Source of the DNA: Ananas comosus
Lineage: Eukaryota > Streptophyta > Magnoliopsida > Poales > Bromeliaceae
Direction of reading: 5' to 3'
DNA length: 64,000 bases
NCBI RefSeq assembly: GCF_001540865.1
Contig: NC_033628.1
Location: forward strand, 2,906,818 to 2,970,817
Both the position numbers and the translations under genes were made by a program. This document shows, in pieces, positions 12,899 to 24,300 of the stretch. The notes below the pieces were generated by a model. The model saw only the letters and a program-made list of their open reading frames with translations. It was not told where the DNA came from and ran no database searches. Within the stretch, counting starts at the first letter, position 1. The number at the start of each line of letters is the position of its first letter.

Positions 12899-14851
12899 TG
12901 TAGTGTCCCTGGTGTTCTGCAGCCCGTAAGTTTCAGCATTTGAGGTTTGTCAACACATCTAGAGAGTGTCGAGACAAGTCAGAGTCGTTTTGGGCAAATT
13001 GGATGCAAAACGGACTCAGTGCAATACGAGAGCAGAATTCTGACACTGAAATACGCAAAGTGCAGTAGTTCAGTGTTGAGTACCGGTACCTGAGATGAAT
13101 ACCGATACCCCAGTGGATGGCAGAGATGGATGCTCTCGGGTTTGCACGTATTTGATGCTGAGTACCGGTATCGACTTGTCGAGTACCAGTAACGAGCTCG
13201 AGTACCGGTATCCAGTGTGCGTGGCTGCGGGCTGAAGGCACGAGTAACGGTATTCAAGTGGAGTACCGGTACTCCAGCTGAATTTTTGAGTTGGTGAGGA
13301 GGCCTTTTGGTCATTTGAGGCGTCGTTAATCCCAACCTTATCCCACTTCTTTATATATGTGTTGAGAGACAAAGAAGGGGTTTTGGTTGCTGCTTCCTCT
13401 TTCTCTATAATTTTTGGACGTGCTCGTGGTGGTGGTCGCGGCTCGAGCCGGAACGGTTGTCGACGTTGCGCCGGAGGGTCGTTCGAGCGCATGGGCGTCG
13501 CGGTTGCGCCGTTGGACACCGGGCGAGCGCGTGTTTTTCCTTCTTTCGACTTCTCGCTGTGGTTGGACGAGCTTTGTAAGGTGGGTTGAAGTTTACCAAA
13601 ATCGTCGGATTTCCTCCTAAGCCGAATTATGTTAGCATATGTTTTCATGGGTAGAATTATGTTTAAATAGCTCAGTTCATGGATTTGCATAGGTTGTATA
13701 GAATATGAATTTAGAGCTTAGAATAATTCTACCTGTTGGACTTGGAATTGACTTAGGAGAAAACTATTGAACCCTACACTGTCACTTTTCTGAAAATTAC
13801 CAGATTTAGCTTTAAGAACTATGGTTTGTTTGTATCGCCGCTATTCGTATGCGGTGGGTACCCGGATTAGTGTATGATGAGTTTATGCTCGTGCTGAGAT
13901 GCCAACCTTATTTTACAGTAGTGTGTAGACTGTTTCGGACTGTCGGTGCCGTCGCGGTTGACAGTGGACCCAGATTTCTGTATTTTGTATCAAATTGGGC
14001 CAAGGTTACGTGACCTTTGGTTGTTAGACTAATTAGACCCGTTTGCATTGATTACAGTCTGTGAGAGCCTGATTGAGCTCGGCAGGACACGCTTGCATAC
14101 TCGGTTGGGTGCGCCCACGAGTGCCGCTTCATTGTCTGGCTTTTTGCTTTGCGTTGATGTCGTTGTTGTCCGGTTTGGACTTGCTCTCCACTGGCAGCCC
14201 TTGGGGTGGTGTTCAGTGTAGCTTCGACAGGCGGGATGGGTATATTCACAGTCCCTAGTGAGATTTGGTCAGAGATAGCATTTCTTTTATCTACAGACAG
14301 TTAGTGTTGGTTAGCGATAATATAGTGGCATATAGCTGTAGGGTTTCCAGCTTTCCTTACTATCTCTGACATACTTTTCTGTAAACTTAGTAGGTGAGCC
14401 GTTAAGGTCGGTGACGGTACCCACTGAGTACTACTCTATTTTGTAGTAGTTCTCACACCTAGTTGTTAACCCCTTTTTGCAAAGCCTTCTTCTGCGGCTG
14501 TTGCTGTTGCTGATTCTGACAGCGAAAAGGAAGTCGCGAGTTAGATCCCTTCCAGTTTTGTTGCGGTGCTAGAGCAGTACCTTCCAGGGGTAGTTTTTGG
14601 GCTTTCTTTGTACATACTGTGATGTTGTCGAGGTGCTCCCTTGAGCGAGTTGTGTTGTAAACATTTTGTATGTACTGGAACCCCTCGAGATTTTATATAT
14701 TTATCTTTTACAGTTTAGCAGCTCTCTACCTTGTGATTGTAGCTTGGTTTCGTTATAGGTACAGCTATCGCTTCGTATACAAAAAAAATTTCTATTTATA
14801 TGGCGAGTCTGTTGGCGTGCCCGGAGAAACGTGGTAATCAGAAACGTGACA
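12899..14851 (+). mobile_element. Solo LTR, family L1, second copy (no clear TSD)
   Basis: It begins TGTAGTGTCCCTGG and ends GAAACGTGACA, and is collinear with 492-2,317 throughout. Shared landmarks include the GTGTCGAGACAAGTC block, the TACCGGTA palindromes (13,080-13,272), a TATA stretch at 13,351-13,358 and the end block GTGCCCGGAGAAACG. The flanking pentamers differ (CTAAT and TGTTA), so it either lost its target duplication or results from unequal recombination. Apparent ORFs in it are not conserved with the other copy. Confidence 0.75.
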
Positions 14852-14942
14852 TGTTAACTGGCTCAAATCAGACAAATTGAGAGTTTAGATACTAAAATCA
14901 AAATTGTGAAAGAGTGAACAGTCGATTCAAAATTGTTTATTA

Positions 14943-15617
14943 GGGCTTTTTTTGCATATAGCCCCTTGGCAAATTTTTATTTTAAAAATAGCCTTCTTAA
15001 AATTTAATTTGCAAAAATAGCCCTGCGCCTGCCACGCAGACGCCACGTCAACGCCACGCGGGCGGGGCCAGGGCCAATGTGTTAAATTAAACACGGTGAA
15101 CCATTCACCGTGTTTAGACACGGTGAATGGTTCACCGTGTTTAGTACGTATATTTTATATGTTGAAAAGAGGAATAGAGAGTAGGGATGTCAATAGGTAT
15201 GGATATCCCAAATATTATCCGAACCCAAGTCCGAATAAATTATATATTATATATATATATATAATATATATATATAGATATTATATATATATATATATAA
15301 AATTTATTCGGGCTTGGGTTCGGATAATATTTTAGATATCCATATCTATTGACATCCCTACTTCATATTACTCTTTTCAACATACAAAATATACATAATA
15401 AACACGGTGAACCATTCACCGTGTCTAAACACGGTGAATGGTGAAGACACGGTGAATGGTTCACCGTGTTTAACTTAACACATTGGCTCTTGCCCCACCC
15501 GCGTGGCGCTGACGTGGTGCCTCCGTGGCAGGCTCAGGGCCATTTTTGCAAATTAAATTTTGACAGGGCTATTTTTAAAATAAAAATTTGTCAGGGGGCT
15601 AAATGCAAAAAAAAGTC
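14943..15617. mobile_element. F2 palindrome-array MITE (copy B), TSD TTGTTTATTA
   Basis: It begins GGGCTTTTTTTGC and ends GCAAAAAAAAGTC. TTGTTTATTA flanks both ends (14,933-14,942 and 15,618-15,627). It contains a GC-rich block with GACGCCACGTCAACGCCACG (15,039-15,058), paired CACGGTGAA palindromes (15,091-15,142 and 15,400-15,470), and a central inverted cargo with GGGATGTCAATAGGTATGG on one arm (15,183) and its complement near 15,340. Confidence 0.85.
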
Positions 15618-15627
15618 TTGTTTATTA

Positions 15628-16777
15628 TTCATGTAAATTCTAAACATTTTTACCAAAAGTAAATAAACAATTTTTTTTTTCAAAAAACACTGTTGCTACA
15701 ACACGAAGTTACATGGATAAAGGTTCTGATAGATGTGTACTATTTTTAATTTACTATCCAACCTTTTCAAAATTTAAATGTACTATCCAATTGTTCAATT
15801 TATTTGATTTGATCAATCAACTAAACTTTAAAATATTAAGCTAATTTTTTATTTTAATAAATTTATAATTATAAAAATTACGTGAAATGTACTAACTAAA
15901 TTTGTAAAAATCAATGATACATTTAAAATTGGAAAAACTTCGAATACCACTCCTATAGTTTTGCGCTCTCTCACTTTAATATCCTGTGGTTTTATTTTTA
16001 TCTTTCCGTTATCTCTCTGTTAATTTTTCCGTTATATCAATGATAAAGTTAAAACTACGGGGTACTAAAATAAAAATTCGGTAAACCACAGGGTACTAAA
16101 GTGAATATTCAATAAACCATATGCGGAGCATATGAAGTTTTTTGTTTATAACGGAGATGCAAAGAGGAAAATAAAACCACAGGATACTAAAGTGATACAT
16201 TTTTAAACTACAAGATACTAAAATAAAAAAAAATACGAAATCATAGGGATGGTATTTGAAGTTTACTTTTTAAAAAAATTTTAAGCCAAAGCACCATTAA
16301 CTGTATGAAATTAAGTAATTCATAAGAAGAACTGGATAATAAAATTAAATTTTCAAAAGGTTAAATAACTATTTCAAAGTAGCCTATAGTTCAGATAAAT
16401 TATGTACATGAGTACCACAATTTTGTTCATGTAACTTCATATTGTAACAACAGTCCTTTTTTTAAAAAATATTTTATTTATTTATTTATTTAATTTTTTG
16501 AAACAAGAGCTTTAACAGGTTGTGATTGTACGTGTTGTTGTTTGGAGGGGGGGACAAAACAAAGAGAGGTGGGGTGTTGTCACTTGTCACAAGCCACAAG
16601 GGGCAATCGAAAGAAATTATACGCCTTTTTGGGTCCCCATTACGAGATGCGAAATCTCGGGAGCATTCCCTGATGCGTCTCCTCTATGGAAAAATAAAAT
16701 TAAAAAAAAAAAAGAAAAAGCAACTCTTTAGAGATAGATTTTGGATTATGTAAGGTCGTATTTCATAGTTAAAAAAG
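15628..16777. other. AT-rich DNA with an F3 MITE (~15,931-16,267)
   Basis: About 15,931-16,267 has F3 ends: GGAAAAACTTCGAATACCAC on the left, and GGATGGTATTTGAAGTTTAC on the right, roughly its complement. The interior has the ACTAAAGTGATACATTTTTA type repeats. A G-rich stretch follows at 16,540-16,570. No gene is seen. Confidence 0.55.
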
Positions 16778-17368
16778 GGGTTTTTTTTGCAAATAGCCAT
16801 CTGACAATTTTTTTTTTTTAAATTGGCCCTGTGTAAAAATTATTTGCAAAAATGGCCCTGGCCCCGCCCCGTCAGCGCCACGTCAGCGCCACGCGGGCGG
16901 GGCTGGGCCAAGTGTTTATATTGAACACGGTGAACCATTCACCGTGTTCAATACAAAATTTTTGTATTGGACACGGTGAATGGTTCACCGTGTCCAATAC
17001 AAAATGGCTAAGTGGGATATATTTGTATTGGACACGGTGAATCATTCACCGTGTCCAATACAAATAATTGGACACGGTGAATGGTTCACCGTGTCCAATA
17101 CAAACACCCACAACTTAGCCATTTTTGGCTAAGTCGAATGTATTTGTATTGGACACGGTGAACCATTCACCGTGTCCAATACAAAAATCTTGTATTGAAC
17201 ACGGTGAATGATTCACCGTGTTCAACTTATACAATTGGCCCAGCCCCGCCCGCGTGGCGCTGACGTGGCGCTGACGGGGCGGGGGCAGGGCCATTTTTGC
17301 AAATAATTTTTACACAGGGCTATTTTCGAAAATAAAATTTTTTATGGGGCTATTTGCAAAAAAAGCCC
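16778..17368. mobile_element. F2 palindrome-array MITE (copy C), 9-bp TSD TTAAAAAAG
   Basis: It begins GGGTTTTTTTTGC and ends GCAAAAAAAGCCC. TTAAAAAAG flanks both ends (16,769-16,777 and 17,369-17,377). GC-rich blocks with TGACGTGGCGCTGACG-type sequence lie near both ends. Between them are six palindromes with core GGTGAA-N(3)-TTCACC, spaced roughly 40-70 bp apart. The whole element is close to self-complementary. Confidence 0.9.
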
Positions 17369-17516
17369 TTAAAAAAGTCAAAATTTTGAAGTTTCTTGGA
17401 TGTTAAAAACATGACATTTATTAAGTATTTGTGTTGAGAAGTATCTTAGAAATTCCTCGGAATCTCATATGTGATTGATTTTGAATAGTAATACTGAAAT
17501 TTTAAGAGGTGTTTCA

Positions 17517-19661
17517 GATGTAGAGTTGCTATACTTTCGAAAGTATAAGGAAGTTGATGCTTTCAACTTTTTAACCCTTAGAATAAGAATTGTAGGTGTT
17601 AGATGTATGCCCTAGAAGCCAACCAGGCCGACACATATATTCTTTTTAGGACATAAATTTGTATTTGACTTTTAAATATTATGAATAACTTTGGATTTTT
17701 ATTTCCATTCATGTTGTGTATGTGTCCATGAATCGTCCAAGGAATTAATAAGATGATGACATATATTCTCAAGTGTTGAGAATTTGAGACATGTGTCATT
17801 GGTGGTTAATTTCTAAATGCTCCCGATCAATGGATCATCATGGGGACGGTGATTGATCCGGTGAGATTGGTGCATAGGTCGCTTCCCTTTCTAGCTATGG
17901 CGCTAGAGAGTCTATTCGCCGGATCTCGAATCAGTAGTGCGGGACACTAAACGCGTACCATAAGTTGGATGTAGTGTTCTGTTAGAGTAACAAGCTGATC
18001 GGGTGCATTAGAAATGGTAACCAACCAAATGCAACGGACACTTCGGAACCATACTTTCGTAGCAGTCACATTGGTGAGTTCATTAATACGTCACTCATGG
18101 TCTACGTGACTTACTCAATTTTGCTAAGTAGCTGTGACTGGTTCCTTTCGGACCCGTGTGCCTCGGCTATTCACAAATGAGGTTACTGTAGCTTGACTGT
18201 ACATACACTTGGTCGCTAGTACATTCGGGTCTTGCGTGCTGTGCGTGCAGTAGGTTCATTGTAGGAATGGAGTGCGCACTTTAGATGGAATCTATCATCC
18301 TCTTGGTAGATAGGGGTGTAGTCCTTATGTGCATTTATGAGACATGAGTTTAAAATGATTGGCCAGGGCGCAGAATAATAGCAGCGAAAAGGTTTCACGG
18401 AATATTCAGAAAACTCGAGTCGAATAAATTAACATAATACAAACGGTGGAGATTTGAGATTAATTCATAACCTCCGCTAGTCGGCGACTCTGATAGCAAG
18501 GATTGTATCACACGGTAACTCACCAAGAGGATTCATTATTCCATTCTACTAGGTAATGGACACTTTTACATGCTGCAGGCGTCACTGTGATTGTGAGACT
18601 AACGAGATATTCTAGAGGATCGATAATTTTTAAGTGGGCGAGTTGAAGTGTTGCGCAGATCCATTGAAAGGAGTTCAGTGATATATTGATAGTGCATCAA
18701 ATATATATCTCACTCAACCAGATAGAATAGAACACTATGGTGTGTCACCACATAAGAGGTTGTGATTTGATCGGAATGAGTAATCTGCGATATTGAATCG
18801 TCGGAGAACCTAATTGCATAATATTTGATAATTGACTAATTTATAATTTGTACAAATTACTGAGTTAAGTGATAACATATGTATAGAGAGGAATTACTAA
18901 TAGTTAGTAAAATTATAAAAGACTTAATGCTGCAAACATGTTGCCATTATTAATTGTTGAATATGACTCAAATTAATATAAAAGATAATCAAATTAGATT
19001 TGTCCGATCTATGCCAATTAAGAAAGAAATTTAATCTAGATTTATACTTATCCTTAATTGTCATTATATTATTAGGAATAGGATTATATTCCTATAAATA
19101 ACATACGGGAGTTTTTAGAAAACCCTAGCCGTTATCTCTCTTCTCTTCTCTCTTCCATCTTCTAGCAAGAAAGACGTCCTTTTGCAAGGGAGCTAGCACC
19201 CCGGTGAGGACATCGATCAAATCAAGAACCTCGTGTGGATACCTATAGAGGCCGGACGCGTGTGCGGCTTCAAGAGAACCGAATTCCACGATCATCAAAT
19301 TGAGGGGAAGATCTATCCGCGAAAAAGGTAAAGATTCGATCTTGCTTTTCTTCTTTAATCTTAAAACATGAGGGATCCTAATTGCGTGGTTTTGAGATTG
19401 GATCTCGAGAGTTTTCAAAAATCAAATTTGTTTGATTTTTTGTTCCGCTGCGCTTTTACTGTACGCAATTTACTAACAGTAGGATAATATGGACGATGGT
19501 GGTATTCCTTAGAGGTAAGTGGTCTCTCTAGGGTTGAGTGATCCCCTAAAGATAATAATATTAATCCAAAGATAAAAAATGGTTAAAGAGATTGATTCAA
19601 GGGTCAAAAAGCTGGAAGCACTAACTTAGTTATGCTTCAATTAGTATAGTCGCTCTACTCG
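17517..19661. mobile_element. F1 hairpin MITE, short body (copy g), split by a solo LTR; TSD GGTGTTTCA
   Basis: The left part (17,517-17,591) begins GATGTAGAGTTGCTATACTT and the right part (19,484-19,661) ends AGTATAGTCGCTCTACTC. GGTGTTTCA flanks the composite (17,508-17,516 and 19,662-19,670). The body matches copies c and e. The solo LTR at 17,597-19,478 interrupts it, so the LTR is younger. Confidence 0.8.
17597..19478 (+). mobile_element. Solo LTR, family L2 (copia-like ends), 5-bp TSD GTAGG
   Basis: It begins TGTTAGATGTATGCCC and ends TTTACTAACA. GTAGG flanks both ends (17,592-17,596 and 19,479-19,483). A good TATA signal, CCTATAAATAAC (19,091-19,102), is followed by a pyrimidine-rich leader, so the R region probably begins shortly after 19,100. 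The TGTTA...TAACA ends fit Ty1-copia; no internal region remains to prove it. Confidence 0.85.
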
Positions 19662-19670
19662 GTGTTTCAG

Positions 19671-21334
19671 TATCAATACTCCAAGTTAAGTATCAGTACT
19701 CAACTTCGTAACGGACTGAGTAAGTTAAATTTGACTCCAATTTGATCTAATATTATGTCTTGAGATTAGAGATGGTATAGGAACACTCAGAAGAGAATTA
19801 TTAAGAGGAGATCGACGACTAGAAGGGCATCAAGGAGTCAAATAGAAGGCAGAGATCGTTTTGGTACTAGAATTGAAATTTTTAGAATTTTATAAATCAT
19901 TATAATTCATGTTTTAAAGTGAAGAGTTTAAAGCTTTATTGTAGATACTCTAACCAGAAGAAAAGCATGAAGAACTCCTCGGAGAGCGAGTTTTTTGTAA
20001 TCTTATCTTATTTTCTATATTTTTCTGCCATAAATTAATTGAAAAATACATTAGGATAGTCTTGTCCGTGAATATAGATCAACACATTGCTGATCGAATT
20101 ACGTAAATTTAGTGTTCTTGTATTCTCTTATTTATTGTATTATTTTGTTATCAACCTGCTTATTTTTTATGATTATTTTTTTCTATATTTATTTACGAAA
20201 AAATTTTCACCGTTTTTCAAATATAGTATGAATTTAAGTATGTGCTCAGTAACTTCTCAATGGGTTACTTCAGTAGAATTGGAGCTTCTCACAAAATTGA
20301 GAAGGTACTTTAATAAGTTAAATGAACTACACTGGTCTCCAGCTGGATTATATAACATGGGTGGGCTCCACTGGTTTTTTTTTTTTCTTTTTTTTTCTTT
20401 TCTTTTATTATTATTATTATTTATTATTATGAAAATCCATTAGAAGCAACCGGAGGAATAATTAAGTAGCAAGAAGTTGTCTGCTAACCATGTACTCATC
20501 AATTATTATTTTTTTTTCGTCAAAGTTTAATGCAAAAACTATACCTCGTTTGGCCACATGTTTGTTTTTTTTACTTTTTAAATAAAATTTTGTATATCAA
20601 AAAGTACTAGGAGTGCACTGTAGATTGATTGCATCCACTTCATCCAAAATGTTTACTTGGCAACAAAAATTTTTTTTTTTGAAAGTAAGTGTTTTTGCTC
20701 TCAATTTTTGTTTTAAACAACTTATCATTTATTATTTAGCCGGATGCATTGTAATCTAGTTGACAAACAAAAGTATTCCCTGCAACCCATCAAATTATAT
20801 AGAATTAGTGTTGAAAAAAAAACCACAAACATGATGCCAAACAAGGCCGATTTCTCAGTTAAAATATGGGATAAAATTTGAAGTTTGAATCTAAAATCAG
20901 AATTAGATTTTTTTCTGCTTTTGATTTTAAGGCCTTCAAAATCAGTTTTTTGATTCTGAAAAATAGAATCAGATTTTAAAAATGAAGTTGTCAAATGCTC
21001 TATTGAGTCGAAAATCACTTTTTAACGCAAAAGCACTTTTTAAAAGTTAGGCCAAACACCCCCTTAATTAACAACCTGCTTTTTGAGATGCAAGAGTGCA
21101 CTTTATCTTATGTTATCACAACCTTGCATGACACAAATTTACAATATTCAATCACATTAGATAACTTAAGATGATTTGTATACAATCTAGTTTTCGTCAT
21201 TCGAAGTTAGGCCGCAAAAGATTCATGCAAGCACCAACAACACCAAAGTAGAGGCAAACACAGCTGATTTACAATGTATAATAATATCAGTATATTTTGA
21301 TCTGATCAAGTGTGATGTTAGAACCTTGTGTTGC
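19671..21334. other. Intergenic DNA downstream of RABC; possible old TIR element
   Basis: About 20,549-21,062 has weak inverted ends (CTCGTTTGGCCAC on the left, GGCCAAACACCCCC on the right) and repeated AATCAGATTTT motifs in between. It may be an old MITE, but I cannot fix a target duplication. Nothing else is recognised. The interval presumably includes the 3' flank of RABC. Confidence 0.35.
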
Positions 21335-24300
21335 TCATGAGCAACACGCCCCGCCATTATTCTCCTGTTTCTGTTTCAACATGTTCCTCGCAGCAGCCGA
21401 CGGCCCCTCGTCCTGGGGATTTGAAACCTCCAGAATCTGTTCAGAGAACATGAAATCTTAACATTTTATGATTGTTAAATATGGCGAGTTAATTTAAACA
21501 TAAAAAAGGACGAAAGAAAGAAAAACTTGATGGATGGCGCGTTAACGTGGCAGCAACCAAAATCTGTACAAGATTAATTACAAGAGGAAAAAAAAAAAAA
21601 AAAAACCATCGTAGTGATCAATAGCAAATCATCTTTCAGTAAACAGGACAACAGTGAAAAAGCTATTTTAGCACCCAAAATAGACTCTACCGGGTCATAA
21701 GGACCGAGTGCATAACCAAAGGAGAGAAATTTAGAGCATAGTAATGCCTCACGTTAAAACTCATTCAAAAAACAAACACTGCGTCTTAAAAATGATTATA
21801 TAACTTTTTGAAGATTTACCTTCAATGCAAGTTCTTCAAAACATTTCTCCACATTTTCCTGTGTTTTCGCGCTGCACTCAAGGAACAGACAACCAGACTG
21901 TTGCGCAAAAGCAGCTCCCTCTTCCCTTGTCACCTTTCTTTCATTCTCCTGTTATCAAAATTATGAAGCGATAGTTGAAATCTTAGCATTGCAGCTCTTT
22001 TGTTTAGAAGTATATTGAGAGAATATGGTTAGTGAAAATAACGATATCTCTAGTATGATGGTATTAGTATTTCCCACATACACTTGTTTACAGGGAATGC
22101 CTACCTACGACTATGACACTAGGATGTTTAGTCACGCTCCAAATCCTGTAAGCGAGATAACAAAGTATCGTAGAATGTGCAACTAATGCCCTAAATACCA
22201 ATTGCGTATGTAGCATGCAAAACCAAAGAGAATTGAACTACTGCATCTTAGTTCAGATGTAGTTCTTCAATGTACTGAAAATGATGAACTTGCAATGTCG
22301 AAGAATAACAGTAATGATGATAAGGTTTTCAAACAACGATATTACCTTGTCAACTTTATTCCCAACAAGCATTTTGATGCAATCTTTATTTGTGGAGTAC
22401 AACTCGATTTCCTTGGCCCATATTTCCGCTAAATTTGTAAAAGTTTCTCGTCGTGTCACGTCATAAACTAATAGCAGAGGGTAAAGGAAAGTAGCTCATT
22501 CAGCATTTTATTCACAGTAAATAGCATCATCACATTGGCAAAATTCTGATAAAAGATTCTAGAGGTGTAAGAATGAAAAATACAAGATTAAAAAACATTA
22601 TTTTCTTAGTTTAGTCATCAAAGAATTGTATCAATCAGCCTTAAGATAGTCAGTTACATTAATCATTCATGTTTTTCATCAGGAAACAAAGGTTTTTAAA
22701 TTTGCAGGTGAATAAACTATATTCAAAGCAGATATCATTTCATTATCTTGTACAGTACTAATGCAGTAGAAAACAGGATGTAGACATACGACTAAGAAAC
22801 TTATACGAGGAATAAAGTTTACCGTCCAAGAAATCTTATTAACGAAAATATGAATATATATTAAAAGAATCTTCATGATACTGACATCGGGCGAATCATT
22901 TAATTTTTTTTTTCGTAAGGCACAAGGAAATTTGTAATATGAGTATTATAAATGGCAAAACGGATTCCATGCAGCATAATTTGGCAAGAGTAAATGACCG
23001 TAAGATTTTTGCGAAGCTACAGATGAATCACATAAATAATGAAATAATTGCCTTACCTAGAATGATTCCATGAGCACCTCTATAGTAAGAAGTCGTTAGT
23101 GTCCTGAACCTCTCCTGTCCGGCTGCAGACAGAAGTTCGGTTAGATATACACCCATAAGATGGGACAGATATAAAAAATGAAAACATTAGCAACATGTCA
23201 ACAATCATATGTAAAAAAACCCCTGCTAACACACGGTATTGCTTTGTTTAAATTATTAGACATAAAACAAATACTATTGGTAGTGGCAGACTGATAAATA
23301 ATTAGAGAAGAGAATACCACTATACATCAGAATAATACTTATTCATGTTGCTGTCGAATACTAGTAAATAATTAGAAAAGAGAATACCACTATACACCAT
23401 AAAAGTATTACTTATTCATATTGCTGTCATTCAATAGCAATCGTATACCACAAACGAAGTACTTAAAAAATGAATTTTTCAGATATAAAACTAAGACATG
23501 TTCATGGTTTCTATTCCAGTAATATTTGCATAACAATGTTTTGTAAAATATAGAAGGCGATTACAATTGATTATAAAAAACTAAAGATCTCTATACTGAG
23601 CTGCTGGTCTGTTACAAGCATCTTACCCGATCAGCAAAACTATAACACACTTCTTTCCTAAAATTGCAGCTTACTGCATAATTCTAACATCTTTTCTGCT
23701 ATATTTTTATAACAATGCTGTACTGTGATTACTGTCTAAACTTGTAAATTGCCACAATTCCACACTATTTTGCAATCATTGTTTTGGATCCTTACACACT
23801 TGTTATCATTTACTCGACTAAGGCATCATTATGATCCCATTCACCATGACACAGTGATTTAAAATAATGGCGAAAGAGATTTGAAAAGGGTAAATTTAGC
23901 AGGTGGGTTTGGAATAAGCCAAATAAAAATAAAAAAAAGAGCAACCAATGTAGAGGCAGAGCTGCAGAGGCATTCTGAATGGCATCTTCAGTTTGATTTG
24001 ATGGTGCATTGTTGCTATTTCATTTTTTTATGTTCTTTCTCCTCATCTTTAAATTCTCTTTCTTTCTTTCAACCCTATATGTTAAACCACTAATAGTTCG
24101 TCTTCCTATATGTTAAACCACTAATTAAATTATGCATTGCATGGTTACATGCATTATCTGGACATATAGATCAACATGCATATATGGGCCAATGCAGTGA
24201 TTACTTTCCCCATACATGCATCAACATGCATCTTATAAACAAAACAAAATAAATCAATATTGTAAAGGAAACTTTCTGTGACATAATGAAAATTAATTAC

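Noticed and set aside
13070..13690. 206-codon minus-strand ORF
   Set aside because: Lies wholly inside the second L1 solo LTR, and no equivalent ORF is kept in the first copy.
20549..21062. Possible MITE with TTTGGCC/GGCCAAA ends
   Set aside because: Terminal similarity is short and no convincing target duplication could be read, so it is mentioned only as a possibility in the intergenic entry.
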